Shown here: positions 1 through 8,076 of the stretch, piece by piece | Layout: each line of letters starts with the position of its first letter | How positions within the stretch are numbered: position 1 is the stretch's first letter | Origin: CAYGZM01 sp964354365 | Lineage (GTDB): Bacteria; Planctomycetota; Phycisphaerae; Sedimentisphaerales; Anaerobacaceae | DNA: 15,914 bases | Direction of reading: 5' to 3' | NCBI GenBank assembly: GCA_964354365.1 | Contig: CAYGZM010000086.1 | Span: forward strand, 1-15,914 | Position numbers and translations under genes: made by a program | The notes under the pieces: generated by a model | What the model was told of the DNA's origin: nothing | What the model saw: only the letters and a program-made list of their open reading frames with translations | Database searches by the model: none

Positions 1-697
1 TCGCCTCGACGTAGTCGCCCGCAAAGCCCCAGTCGCGCTTTGCATCCAGGTTGCCCAAATAGAGCTTATCCTGAAGGCCCAGCTTGATTCTCGCTGCCGC
101 TCGCGTAATCTTTCTTGTAACGAAAGTCTCGCCTCGCCTGGGCGACTCGTGATTGAACAGAATCCCGTTGCATGCAAACAAGTTATACGCCTCTCGATAG
201 TTCACAGTCTGCCAAAAGGCGTAAACCTTCGCACACCCGTATGGGCTTCGCGGATGAAAGGGCGTTTTTTCTGTTTGCGGTGTTTCGACAACCTTGCCGT
301 ACATCTCGCTGCTCGAGGCCTGGTAGAACCTCACCGGCCTGCTGGAAGAGCGAATCGCCTCAAGCAGTCGAAGCGCCCCGAGGCCGTCCGTGTTGACAGT
401 GAAGATTGGCATATCGAAACTGACGCGGACGTGGCTCTGCGCCCCCAAATTATAGACCTCGTCCGGCTGAATTTCGTTTATGATGGACGAAAGATTGCTG
501 CCGTCGGTCAGGTCCCCATAGACGAGCTTAAGCCTCGGATGTTCGTGCGGATCCTTGTAGATATGGTCTATCCTGCCCGTGTGGAACGAGGAGCTGCGGC
601 GCATCAATCCCCAGACCTCGTGACCTTTTCCGAGCAGCAGCTCTGCAAGGTATGAGCCGTCCTGCCCCGTAATGCCCGTAATCAACGCCTTTTTCAT
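1..697 (-). CDS. gmd: GDP-mannose 4,6-dehydratase, C-terminus cut by window edge
   Basis: Converts GDP-D-mannose to GDP-4-dehydro-6-deoxy-D-mannose in the cytoplasm, the first step to GDP-L-fucose, GDP-rhamnose or related sugars. The visible 232 residues (about two thirds of the usual 320-380) read without interruption from an ATG at 697. The N-terminus has the extended-SDR NAD(P)-binding glycine motif TGITGQDGSY (residues 7-16). The active site is present as SSSE (128-131) with Y153xxxK157 in SPYGCAK; where E. coli Gmd has Thr in the TSE motif, this protein has Ser. The stretches NYREAY, CNGILFNHESPRRGETFVT (177-194) and RDWGFAGDYVEA (221-232) are diagnostic of Gmd rather than of a general epimerase. 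An AGGA sequence lies about 8 bases before the ATG. The gene starts 44 bp after the stop of fkp and is probably co-transcribed with it. Which enzyme follows (fucose synthase or a 4-reductase) lies outside the window. Confidence 0.95.
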   Translation of the reverse strand, partial: MKKALITGITGQDGSYLAELLLGKGHEVWGLMRRSSSFHTGRIDHIYKDPHEHPRLKLVYGDLTDGSNLSSIINEIQPDEVYNLGAQSHVRVSFDMPIFTVNTDGLGALRLLEAIRSSSRPVRFYQASSSEMYGKVVETPQTEKTPFHPRSPYGCAKVYAFWQTVNYREAYNLFACNGILFNHESPRRGETFVTRKITRAAARIKLGLQDKLYLGNLDAKRDWGFAGDYVEA

Positions 698-741
698 AAC
701 GTTCCTGGCTTCTCTAACAGGACTTTTGCAAAAACTTCGTA

Positions 742-3700
742 TTAACAAACAGTCACGGTCAATCCCACATTGCTGACGTCAAAATCGAAGAACCTCGCCC
801 GCTCGTTGGACGGCTCGGCTTCGAGCATCCGGCGAACGTGCGATGCATCCTCGGCTGATTTGCAAATCATCAGCATAAAGCCGCCGGCGCCGGCGCCAAG
901 AAGCTTGGCGCCGCATACGAACGGCCCGACTCGCTCGAACAAAGACTCAATCTCATCGTTGGTCGAGTTCGGGTCGAGCTGCTTGTTGAGCCGCCAGGCA
1001 ACATCGACCAAACGCCCGACTTCCGCTATGTCCTTGCGAATAAGCGCTTCTGCTACGTCTTTGGCCGCCGACCGTATTCGTGACAGGGTCGCCATCGTCG
1101 CGCGGTCGCGGTTCAAATATCGCCCGACGACCTGATGCAGAATATGCTTGGCCAGGCGGGTCACGCCGGTGTAGTACAAGAGGCTCCTGCCCCCGTTGGC
1201 CTTCGGATCCAGAACGTCACTCGGCACATAATGGATTCTCGCGTCCGGTACCAATCCCACATCCGTCACAATCATCTTGACGCCTTCCACGGCCCCGCCG
1301 ATCTGGTCCTGCCAGCCGCCGCCCGTCGTTAATGCCTGCTCCAGCCGCAGCACGCTGTGAAACAGCTCCCGCTGCGACAGCTCTTTGCCTATGACGCGCT
1401 GAATCGCGGCGAAGATTACAGCGCCCATTATGCTCGATGTGCCTAACCCGCTGCCCTTTGGAATTGCCGCAAGGCTGGTCAGCTCAATCCCTCCGCCAAA
1501 ATGCTCCAGCACCTTTTTAAGGCTCGTACGACCACCTTTGCCGCCGGTCCGCCCCCTGGGGGCCGCTGGCGACAAACCTGACAATACCAGCGCCGCTTTG
1601 GCAAGTGCAAAGCTGCTCGTTGCTTTTCGATAGTCCAGCAGCTCATCGAAATTGCTGATCTCAATCCTTGCACCCTGGTCAATCGAGCCGATGCGAATAA
1701 CCGGCTCATCTATCACGCGCATATACGCCTGGATGGGCGGCTGCCCGTTCAGGTTCACAGCCGCATTGACCACGCAGCCGCCGTGCTCGAGCGAGTAGGG
1801 CGGCGTATCCGTCCACCCGCCGCCGACATCGAGGCGGGCCGGCGCACGAGCCCAGGCAATCTCGTCACTGCGCAAAACGCTCTGCGGGCATACATCCTGC
1901 TCGATGCCGCTGGCGACTATTGCATTCTCCAGACCTTCGAAGGCCGCATTCTGCGCCCGCCGCGCCCATTGGATAATAGTAACCGACGAATCCAGATCAA
2001 GACCCAAAGACCGTAGCCACCGGCGCTGCGCCCCACTCAGCATCCGTCCCAGGCCCGCCAAGACCTTTGAAAGCGCAACATCCCTGTTCTCGTAAAGCTC
2101 AATCAATGCTGAGCCTAAGCTATGGATTATCCTCGGAAATATGAGGCATTCTGTCCCGCCGGCCCGGCTGTTCCTGAAATGCCAATGGGCCTCCGCCAGA
2201 ATTTCCGAAATCCACGCGCTCAAATCCTCCGCCTCTTTCAACAGATATGCCAGCTCGGCACTGGAGAATTCACTCCAAGGTCGAAACACTCGCCGCACAG
2301 AGTGTTGAATTGATTTGGCCCGAATCCTTCCGCGCCGCCTGTAGAAGTCGGTATGGTCCGCCGCTGCCAGAACCTCCTCTAAGCTGTATCTGTCGGCCTT
2401 GCGCCACGCCCTAACGTCCTCGTCACAGGCGCGCTTGGCGTCGAGCATCCACAGCCATCGCCGATACTCGCTATGCGCCTTCACCGCAGGGAATATTCGC
2501 GCGTTCCAGATGCTTCGACTCGCGACAGGAATCTTCGCGTCCCACACATCACTCGGCTCACCGCCTGCCGCTTTGAGCCAATCACCTATGTCAATTCCGC
2601 AGAAAGTTGCGCCTCGCTCAATCGTTCCCTTGAAAGTGTCATCGATGCTGTAACACCGCACGAACCACACGGCCTTGCCGCCTCGGCTGCGGCCCTTTAT
2701 TACATCAAGGCACGCCCCCGGCGCAAGAAACATCGGCTCATCAACATCGACGCCGACAACCATATTTTCACCGCCCAGAGTCAACGTCGAGGCGATTCGA
2801 CAGCCCTCCACCCAGGCGGATGAGCCTTTGACCGAGCCGTCGCCGCTAATCTCGTTGTTGATATCAAGCAGGTTCTGCAAGGAAGATACTCCGCGATCCT
2901 CCTGAAGCAGGCGTCCGCCGCTGTCGATGAGCGACCTGTTCGCTCCGAAGTCGAGGAATTCACATTGCTTCAACAGCTTCACGCTGAAAGGTACTGGCGA
3001 GAAAGCCTCAAAAAGCCTGCCCAATAGGGTCTTGGTCCATCTTGAACCGCTCTGCTGAGCGGATTTGGCGTGCTCGTATTTGTCGGCCCGGGCGCCCATC
3101 GCGCAGCAGATCTCCCGATAGAAATCCAACCGCCTGCTGATTACAGCTTCACCCATCCGCCCGCTCAGAGTAAGCTTGCCACGTCGATTTACGCGAGCGC
3201 CGAAGACCTGCAGCATCTTGACCGCGGCCTCGGCGTCGAAGCTCATCACCCCGATATCCAGACAAGCCTGGCCGTAAGCGTCTATCGCCCCTTTTTGCTT
3301 TTGCTCGGCCACATTAGGCTTCTGAAGGTACAGCCGCACCGCGTCACCCTCACCCCTGCAGAATACGCCGTGCCTGCTCGCCTGTTCCGGCTGCGCATAG
3401 CACGCCAATCCCGTGACGCCCGCAGCAGCGAAGCTCACTTCACCCGGCGCGAATCTGAGCATAACGTCGCCCGAAGTTATCACAACCTGGCCAACCTCTC
3501 TTCCGCCCTCGCTCTGCGGCAGGGCGAGATATATCGGCAGTTGCCGGTCAAATAATGTCAACGGCAACGCACTGTCGCTCTCGCCCGGCACCGGGACAAA
3601 TATCTTCCCGCAGGGACCATAAGCCGGCAGACGCTTCGAATCGCCCCCGGCGTGAACAATGAGAATTCGCAGCTTGCGCAGGACTTCCAGCCATTCTTTG

Positions 3701-3999
3701 GGGCCAGCCGTTCGCAAGCTTCGCCCCAATCGGCGGGCAAGGACTTCCATCAGGCAGCAAAGCGTGCTGCCCCCGCTGCCGATCCGCCTGCCGCCGGGGT
3801 CGGCAACGACCATAACCTCCCGGACGTCACTGAGAAGCCCCAGGTCCCGGCGCAGCTTCAACTGTGATTCGTAAGCCTCGGCCTGCAAATCATTGGATGC
3901 AGTGACTATGAGATAGTCCCACTGACTAAGTCCGGCTGGCATTTGTACGGTTGTCGCTCGAAATAAATCGGCCTTCAAGACGAAGGTTCCGCCGTGCAT
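742..3999 (-). CDS. fkp: Bifunctional L-fucokinase / GDP-L-fucose pyrophosphorylase
   Basis: Salvages free L-fucose: the C-terminal kinase makes fucose-1-phosphate from ATP and the N-terminal half couples it to GTP to give GDP-L-fucose. The protein has 1085 residues, compared with about 950 in Bacteroides Fkp and 1055 in plant FKGP. The N-terminal pyrophosphorylase domain shows GSGGST (75-79 region) and the nucleotide-binding HAGGDSKRLPAYGPCGK (116-132). A middle segment (about 390-435) looks like a short beta-helix linker. The GHMP kinase part has PARLDVGGGWTDTP (720-733), the ATP-binding PKGSGLGTSS (847-856) and the C-terminal KLLGAGAGG (1032-1040). The ATG at 3999 is chosen because an in-frame TAA directly precedes it; I see no strong Shine-Dalgarno sequence. 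It lies between an SDR sugar enzyme and gmd, which fits GDP-fucose supply. HddA/HddC-type heptose enzymes are ruled out by the single long fusion and the fucokinase-type motifs. Catalytic residues were recognised by motif only. Confidence 0.92.
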   Translation of the reverse strand: MHGGTFVLKADLFRATTVQMPAGLSQWDYLIVTASNDLQAEAYESQLKLRRDLGLLSDVREVMVVADPGGRRIGSGGSTLCCLMEVLARRLGRSLRTAGPKEWLEVLRKLRILIVHAGGDSKRLPAYGPCGKIFVPVPGESDSALPLTLFDRQLPIYLALPQSEGGREVGQVVITSGDVMLRFAPGEVSFAAAGVTGLACYAQPEQASRHGVFCRGEGDAVRLYLQKPNVAEQKQKGAIDAYGQACLDIGVMSFDAEAAVKMLQVFGARVNRRGKLTLSGRMGEAVISRRLDFYREICCAMGARADKYEHAKSAQQSGSRWTKTLLGRLFEAFSPVPFSVKLLKQCEFLDFGANRSLIDSGGRLLQEDRGVSSLQNLLDINNEISGDGSVKGSSAWVEGCRIASTLTLGGENMVVGVDVDEPMFLAPGACLDVIKGRSRGGKAVWFVRCYSIDDTFKGTIERGATFCGIDIGDWLKAAGGEPSDVWDAKIPVASRSIWNARIFPAVKAHSEYRRWLWMLDAKRACDEDVRAWRKADRYSLEEVLAAADHTDFYRRRGRIRAKSIQHSVRRVFRPWSEFSSAELAYLLKEAEDLSAWISEILAEAHWHFRNSRAGGTECLIFPRIIHSLGSALIELYENRDVALSKVLAGLGRMLSGAQRRWLRSLGLDLDSSVTIIQWARRAQNAAFEGLENAIVASGIEQDVCPQSVLRSDEIAWARAPARLDVGGGWTDTPPYSLEHGGCVVNAAVNLNGQPPIQAYMRVIDEPVIRIGSIDQGARIEISNFDELLDYRKATSSFALAKAALVLSGLSPAAPRGRTGGKGGRTSLKKVLEHFGGGIELTSLAAIPKGSGLGTSSIMGAVIFAAIQRVIGKELSQRELFHSVLRLEQALTTGGGWQDQIGGAVEGVKMIVTDVGLVPDARIHYVPSDVLDPKANGGRSLLYYTGVTRLAKHILHQVVGRYLNRDRATMATLSRIRSAAKDVAEALIRKDIAEVGRLVDVAWRLNKQLDPNSTNDEIESLFERVGPFVCGAKLLGAGAGGFMLMICKSAEDASHVRRMLEAEPSNERARFFDFDVSNVGLTVTVC

Positions 4000-4036
4000 T
4001 TATTGACAGCGTCTAACAAAAAGAAACCCCGCTTCA

Positions 4037-4088
4037 TGTCATTCCCGCGAAACCCGTCCTGAGCGAAGTCGAAGGAGCGGGAATCCAG
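4037..4088. repeat. Dispersed TGTCATTCC palindromic repeat, copy 1 (interrupted loop)
   Basis: The arms ATTCCCGC (4041-4048) and GCGGGAAT (4077-4084) pair perfectly. The outer bases TGTC and CCAG match the other copies in this window. The normal 4-base loop is replaced by 28 bases containing CTGAGCGAAGTCGAAGG, itself reminiscent of another dispersed repeat. A 9-bp inverted repeat, TCTAACAAA (4012-4020) and TTTGTTAGA (4115-4123), encloses it; the right arm overlaps the stop codon of the SDR gene. It sits between the SDR gene and fkp, so it would be transcribed within that operon and could act as an mRNA hairpin. Confidence 0.75.
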
Positions 4089-4118
4089 AACTGCGGCGCC
4101 AATCAGGACTTCACTTTG

Positions 4119-5081
4119 TTAGAGCTTCTGAATACTTTCGATGATTACCCGCAGCGTTTCGCTCAGATTTGTCTTAGGCTCCCAGCCGATTGTCTTCTTG
4201 ATGCGTTCGATGTTGGGCACGCGGCGCATCATATCTTCAATGGGCCTGCCGTAGGCCTGCTCGTAAGAGACAAACTCCTTGCCGCTCTTGCTGCCTGTCA
4301 TCTCGATAATCTTATCTGCAAGGGCCTCGATGCTTATCTCTTCGCTCGATCCGATGTTATATACGTTCCCCGCCGCCTGCTCACAACCCATAAGCTTGAT
4401 AATCGCCTCCACAAGGTCGCCGACGTAGCAGAAGCACCGCGTCTGCCGACCGGTCCCGAATATCCTGACCGGCTCATTCTTAAGCGCCCTGGCGACAAAT
4501 CGAGGCACGACCATCCCGTACTGGCCGGTCTGTCTCGGCCCGATCGTATTGAAGAAACGCCCGATTACGACGTTCAGACCGTACTGTTGATGAAAGGCCT
4601 GACCGAGGAATTCATCGACCGCCTTACTGCACGCGTACGCCCAGCGTGACATGCTCGTGCTGCCTAACACAAGGTCGTCGTCCTCGCGGAACGGCGCCGC
4701 CTCGCTCTTGCCATAGACCTCGCTGCTCGAAGCAATCAGCACCTTCGCGCCGAACTTGTTTGCAGCCTCGAGCACCGTCTCAGTGCCGCCGATATTGGTC
4801 TCGATGGTATGGACCGGGTCGTCCGCTATCAGCTGCACGCCCACCGCCGCAGCCAAGTGAAAGACCGCGTCGCTCCGCTCAGCAAGGCTTGTCATCAGCT
4901 TGGCGTCGCGGATGTCGCCCCGGACGAAATCGAATTTGGGGTGCTTCTTGAAGCCTTCGACGTTCCTCAAACTGCCCGTGCTGAGGTTATCGACAACAAC
5001 GACCTCATTGCCGTCTTTCAGCAGACGCTCAGCCAGATGAGACCCGATAAAACCCGCCCCGCCCGTCACCAATGCCTTCAT
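4119..5081 (-). CDS. NAD-dependent epimerase/dehydratase (extended SDR, nucleotide-sugar type)
   Basis: A 320-residue cytoplasmic enzyme that should epimerise or dehydrate a nucleotide sugar. It opens with the Rossmann motif TGGAGFIGSHLAE (6-18). It has the acidic NAD-ribose region VVVDNLSTG (28-36), the HLAAAVGV segment (75-82), active-site SSSEVYG (118-124) and the catalytic pair Y149xxxK153 in RWAYACSK. GRFFNTIGPRQTGQYGMVVP in the C-terminal half is the substrate-domain signature shared by UDP-glucose 4-epimerases, UDP-glucuronate decarboxylases and dTDP-glucose dehydratases. These cannot be separated by eye, so no symbol is given. Length is normal. AGGG about 8 bases before the ATG at 5081 supports the start. 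Being upstream of fkp and gmd, it probably supplies another sugar for the same glycan. A degenerate heptamer array lies about 35 bp upstream. Confidence 0.9.
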   Translation of the reverse strand: MKALVTGGAGFIGSHLAERLLKDGNEVVVVDNLSTGSLRNVEGFKKHPKFDFVRGDIRDAKLMTSLAERSDAVFHLAAAVGVQLIADDPVHTIETNIGGTETVLEAANKFGAKVLIASSSEVYGKSEAAPFREDDDLVLGSTSMSRWAYACSKAVDEFLGQAFHQQYGLNVVIGRFFNTIGPRQTGQYGMVVPRFVARALKNEPVRIFGTGRQTRCFCYVGDLVEAIIKLMGCEQAAGNVYNIGSSEEISIEALADKIIEMTGSKSGKEFVSYEQAYGRPIEDMMRRVPNIERIKKTIGWEPKTNLSETLRVIIESIQKL

Positions 5082-5115
5082 ATCGTACCCTGCAACAGAA
5101 GAATCCCTTACCGCA

Positions 5116-5150
5116 AATAATCAATAATCAATCATCGATAATCAATTGTT
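5116..5150. repeat. Degenerate heptanucleotide array upstream of the SDR gene
   Basis: Five consecutive 7-bp units: AATAATC, AATAATC, AATCATC, GATAATC, AATTGTT. The first four differ from AATAATC at no more than one position. The period is exactly 7 and the array is much more AT-rich than the neighbouring genes. It ends about 35 bp upstream of the SDR start on the minus strand, so it could overlap that gene's promoter. A second array with the same period but different units lies at 11649-11704. Confidence 0.7.
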
Positions 5151-5326
5151 TAGACTCCGTCCCCGTCGGATGCGCATAGAAATACGGATACAGCGCACCC
5201 GCTGCATTCGACTCCTCCCCGTTGCCCTTATATTTGGCTGGCCTCGCTGAACAGGCGCGATTTCCGGACCGTTTGTTGAAAACCAGCCGTCTTCTACAAC
5301 ATAAGTATCGGCAAATAAAGAACATA

Positions 5327-5365
5327 GCTTTAGGAAAGCCGGGCCTGCGTCCCCTGTCCTAAAGC
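5327..5365. repeat. 9-bp perfect inverted repeat
   Basis: GCTTTAGGA (5327-5335) and TCCTAAAGC (5357-5365) are perfect reverse complements separated by 21 bases. No run of T follows on either strand, so it is not a standard intrinsic terminator. It could be an operator or an RNA hairpin in the leader of the SDR gene; a chance match is possible. Confidence 0.4.
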
Positions 5366-5634
5366 CGATTTTGGGACTGAAAATCATACGCCCTGCCGGC
5401 GCGATGTGTTCAGATGCGGCGGCCTCCCGACAGTGCTGGGAAAGTCGCCATTATAGGACGCTTGCAGCACGCAATTTTCTCCCCCTCCGCGCGGTCTCGG
5501 TGTGTCGATTTGCACGTCGAGGTGATTGCCCACAGTGTCCGGGGTGCGGTTCGTGGCACTGTCTGTTCCGATAATATAGGCCGAGATTGTATAGACTCGG
5601 CATTTTATGACCTGCGCTTCGGGCAGGCGGTCTG

Positions 5635-7221
5635 TCAGCCGGACTCTGCCATGCAACTGAGACAGCATTTGATTAACCTGAGCGTCACCAGACAGAATCC
5701 CATCAGCAGGACGACCCAAAGACACAACAGGGGACAGAACAGCCTTGCCGAGGCCGGCGCACTGGCGGCCTTGAAGGGGAAGAAATTGACACGGTAGGCA
5801 CTTCGCACGGACTGCTCGCTGCGGTTGTACTTCAGCAACAGAGGCTCTTCGTGCGCTACCGGTACGGAGCTGAAATCCCGCCTGCCCGCTATGTGTGCGG
5901 CAATATTCTCAAATCGTTTTCGCAGGTGCGACTGCGACCAGCCCCAGACCCAGCCGTCGGGAATGATGCAGTGATTGGGGTTCTGGCTGAACTCGAGATT
6001 GAAATTGTACACCACCGATGCGACCTGTATCACGCAACTGATTGAAACGAGCGATACAACCAGTGCCTTCTTCACAGCTTTCATCGGGCGGCTTAACAGA
6101 ACCACTATCGGTAGGATCAGAAACGGTAGCATCGGCACCTGGTACCTCACCGACCAGGCGTAATCACCCGCCCAGGCCGTGAAGAAGCTGTGAAATACGA
6201 GGTTGACGACGACAGCGGGGAAAATCACCAGGGCAAGAAGTTTATGCCGGCGGCAAAAACCGACAACGCCGAGCACGGACAACAGGATGACCGGATTATA
6301 GAGGATTATGCTCTTGCCGGGGCTAAACAGCATTGCGGCCAGAGTTGGCAGAGGTGAACTTTCGAGCAGTCTGTGCCCGCCCAATGACGTTGACGCCGAT
6401 GACCCATAGCCCAGCTCGAAAACGCTGCCGAAGCGCATGCAATTGTACCAGCCCACAATTACAGTGAAGCCCCCCAGTCCGCAGATGCCCGCGGCAACCC
6501 AGTTAAGCAGCCGCTTGCGCAGACCAGTGGCTTCTGGCGTGGACATATCGCCGGCGACGGCCACGAGGTATATCGCCAGCACCTCCGGGGCGGACGAAGG
6601 CCGGAACAGAAGACACATCCCGAGCACGGCACATAACAACCACGCATAGATACTGCGACGCCGCTGCCGGTACAGGAGAATAAACAAAATTGCCGCGGTC
6701 AGCAGCAAAGCCGTCTGGCTCTGTTCCTGCGTATTGACCGAATAGTGAAAGTACATCGTGGCACAGCCCAGCAGCGCCGCGGCAACAAGCGAGATCCTCT
6801 GACTGCAACCCAGCAAAAGCGCCAGCCGATAAAATACCCAAACTCCCGCTGCGCCTATTGCTGGAAACAAGACCAGCGATGTCAGGAACTGTGCGGTCAA
6901 GTCCGCGATGTCGGCACCCAGCGGCTCGGCCTTCTCTAACAGCAGGCCGAGGGCCGTGAACGGCAGAAGGCACAGCGAGTGCCCAAGGCCCGAAACGCAG
7001 TAGCGTTTTCCGTCCACACCGACGGCGTAGTTCCGCGTTTTGACCGAATCTTCCAGCGAGAGACCGCAACCGCGAACGATCTGCCGAGAAACCGACCAGC
7101 GGAGCTCCGTGTCGCCTGGCAGATTTCCAGGGCCGGCCAGGCTGTACAGAAAGAACGACGCGGCGAACAGCAGCATCCCGTAGCCTAATTTGCATCTGGT
7201 TGTTTGTCTTTGGTCTATCAC
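5635..7221 (-). CDS. Polytopic membrane glycosyltransferase, GT-C fold (GT39/ArnT-like)
   Basis: A 528-residue inner-membrane protein with about eleven or twelve hydrophobic segments, roughly 13-29, 113-133, 141-158, 169-184, 192-207, 213-224, 241-258, 307-322, 328-345, 363-378, 385-405 and 495-515. The first outward loop carries LPGDTELRWSV (34-44), the acidic D-x-E position expected of the catalytic site in GT-C enzymes using polyprenyl-phosphate sugars. The late loop WAGDYAWSVRYQVPMLPF (350-367) resembles the conserved aromatic/Arg region before the final helices of such proteins. The acceptor and sugar cannot be told. The start is GTG at 7221, with GGCAGG a few bases upstream. The gene begins 31 bp after the PTPS stop, so it is probably co-transcribed with the pterin genes, though by function it fits the nucleotide-sugar genes downstream. 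It may equally be annotated as a hypothetical membrane protein. Confidence 0.75.
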   Translation of the reverse strand: MIDQRQTTRCKLGYGMLLFAASFFLYSLAGPGNLPGDTELRWSVSRQIVRGCGLSLEDSVKTRNYAVGVDGKRYCVSGLGHSLCLLPFTALGLLLEKAEPLGADIADLTAQFLTSLVLFPAIGAAGVWVFYRLALLLGCSQRISLVAAALLGCATMYFHYSVNTQEQSQTALLLTAAILFILLYRQRRRSIYAWLLCAVLGMCLLFRPSSAPEVLAIYLVAVAGDMSTPEATGLRKRLLNWVAAGICGLGGFTVIVGWYNCMRFGSVFELGYGSSASTSLGGHRLLESSPLPTLAAMLFSPGKSIILYNPVILLSVLGVVGFCRRHKLLALVIFPAVVVNLVFHSFFTAWAGDYAWSVRYQVPMLPFLILPIVVLLSRPMKAVKKALVVSLVSISCVIQVASVVYNFNLEFSQNPNHCIIPDGWVWGWSQSHLRKRFENIAAHIAGRRDFSSVPVAHEEPLLLKYNRSEQSVRSAYRVNFFPFKAASAPASARLFCPLLCLWVVLLMGFCLVTLRLIKCCLSCMAESG

Positions 7222-7252
7222 TTACAACCTGCCGGATGTTTTGGCGCAGTGC

Positions 7253-8062
7253 TCATCCATAATATGAACAGCACGTCTTGTCGGTCTCCCATATCGTAAC
7301 GCAATGTAGGGTGTGGCTTGCCCCACCGTCTGGGCTGAATTTATCCACCAGTCTGTCCCACGCAAAAACCGCGATATTCTCAACCGTAGGATTCGTCGTG
7401 GCAAAGTAAGTGACGTCAACGTTCAGGTTTTTATGGTCCACCATCTCTATAAGCTCGTCATCGACTATTCTCTCAAAATCCCCGACGCAAATCTCCTTGC
7501 CCGCCGGCGCCTTGACGGTAACCTCCACGATATAGTTGTGCCCGTGGCCGGTCGGATTGGCGCACTTGCCGAAGACCTCGAAATTGCGCTGCTCGGAAAA
7601 CTCCTCGTTCCATAGCTTATGCGTCGCCGCAAATTCAAACTTCTCGCCAAAATATATCATCTTCGGCTCCTGTGAATCTATCGCCATTTCTCTATATGGA
7701 TTGAGCTTTAGACCAAGTCTGCTGAGCCTCGCTGCGCCAAAGCTCCCTGCCAGCGCTTCCCACCCCGCCGTCATAAGTCCGGTTATCACGGGAATACCGA
7801 TATGCCTGCCCGCCCGAAAATCCGCCCGTATCCGCTCGGCGAAGATCGGCACGACCGACCGGCGAACTTCTTCGTCGATATCCGTTACGTTGACGACAAA
7901 CCCTGTCGCCGGCTCAACCTCGCCGGCTAACTCCACCGACAATTCCAAAAACACCGCCAATCCCTCACCCGCCGGCTTCGATGCAAACGAATTCGCCCCC
8001 TCGCCGTCTTCCGACAGAAAAGGATTCACTGAAAACCGCACCCGCCTGGCCAGTTTATGCAT
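7253..8062 (-). CDS. Two-domain 6-pyruvoyl/6-carboxy-tetrahydropterin synthase (PTPS/QueD family)
   Basis: Acts on dihydroneopterin triphosphate, the FolE product. The C-terminal half (about 135-269) is a complete PTPS domain. The zinc ligands are H148 (in AATHKL), H173 and H175 (GHGHNY). The catalytic Cys is C167, the Asp-His pair is D209-H210 (in DHKNLN), and the pterin-anchoring Glu is E259 (in IWETDK). The spacing CANPTGHGHNY and the TVENIAVFAWD segment are closer to eukaryotic PTPS (tetrahydrobiopterin route) than to E. coli QueD, so the product could be a pyruvoyl-pterin or the queuosine precursor. The N-terminal half (1-125) looks like a second, degenerate copy: VELAGEVEPATGFVVNVTDID (44-64) matches the family's second strand pair, but the HxH zinc motif is absent. 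Length 269 is about twice the usual 120-150. The ATG at 8062 has AGGGG about 9 bases upstream. It lies 14 bp after folE. Confidence 0.88.
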   Translation of the reverse strand: MHKLARRVRFSVNPFLSEDGEGANSFASKPAGEGLAVFLELSVELAGEVEPATGFVVNVTDIDEEVRRSVVPIFAERIRADFRAGRHIGIPVITGLMTAGWEALAGSFGAARLSRLGLKLNPYREMAIDSQEPKMIYFGEKFEFAATHKLWNEEFSEQRNFEVFGKCANPTGHGHNYIVEVTVKAPAGKEICVGDFERIVDDELIEMVDHKNLNVDVTYFATTNPTVENIAVFAWDRLVDKFSPDGGASHTLHCVTIWETDKTCCSYYG

Positions 8063-8076
8063 AAGAACGGCCCCTG

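Larger units (their letters stand above)
5082..5634. other. Intergenic stretch without a recognisable gene
   Basis: About 550 bp between the stop of the membrane glycosyltransferase gene and the start of the SDR gene. It contains a heptamer array (5116-5150), a 9-bp inverted repeat (5327-5365) and a small 6-bp hairpin GCCGAG/CTCGGC (5580-5601). Three short minus-strand reading frames cover it (5128-5325, 5142-5387, 5384-5725). None is family-like as a whole, but the tail of the first (NGEESNAAGALYPYFYAHP and onward) and the middle of the second (TYVVEDGWFSTNGPEIAP) look protein-like. They would join by one frame change near 5230. This could be a decayed gene, or simply leader sequence carrying the promoter of the SDR-fkp-gmd group. 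Confidence 0.5.

Noticed and set aside
149..655. 168-residue plus-strand open frame
   Set aside because: Antisense to gmd, whose diagnostic motifs cover this interval.
3070..3555. 161-residue plus-strand open frame
   Set aside because: Antisense to the pyrophosphorylase half of fkp and without family-like features.
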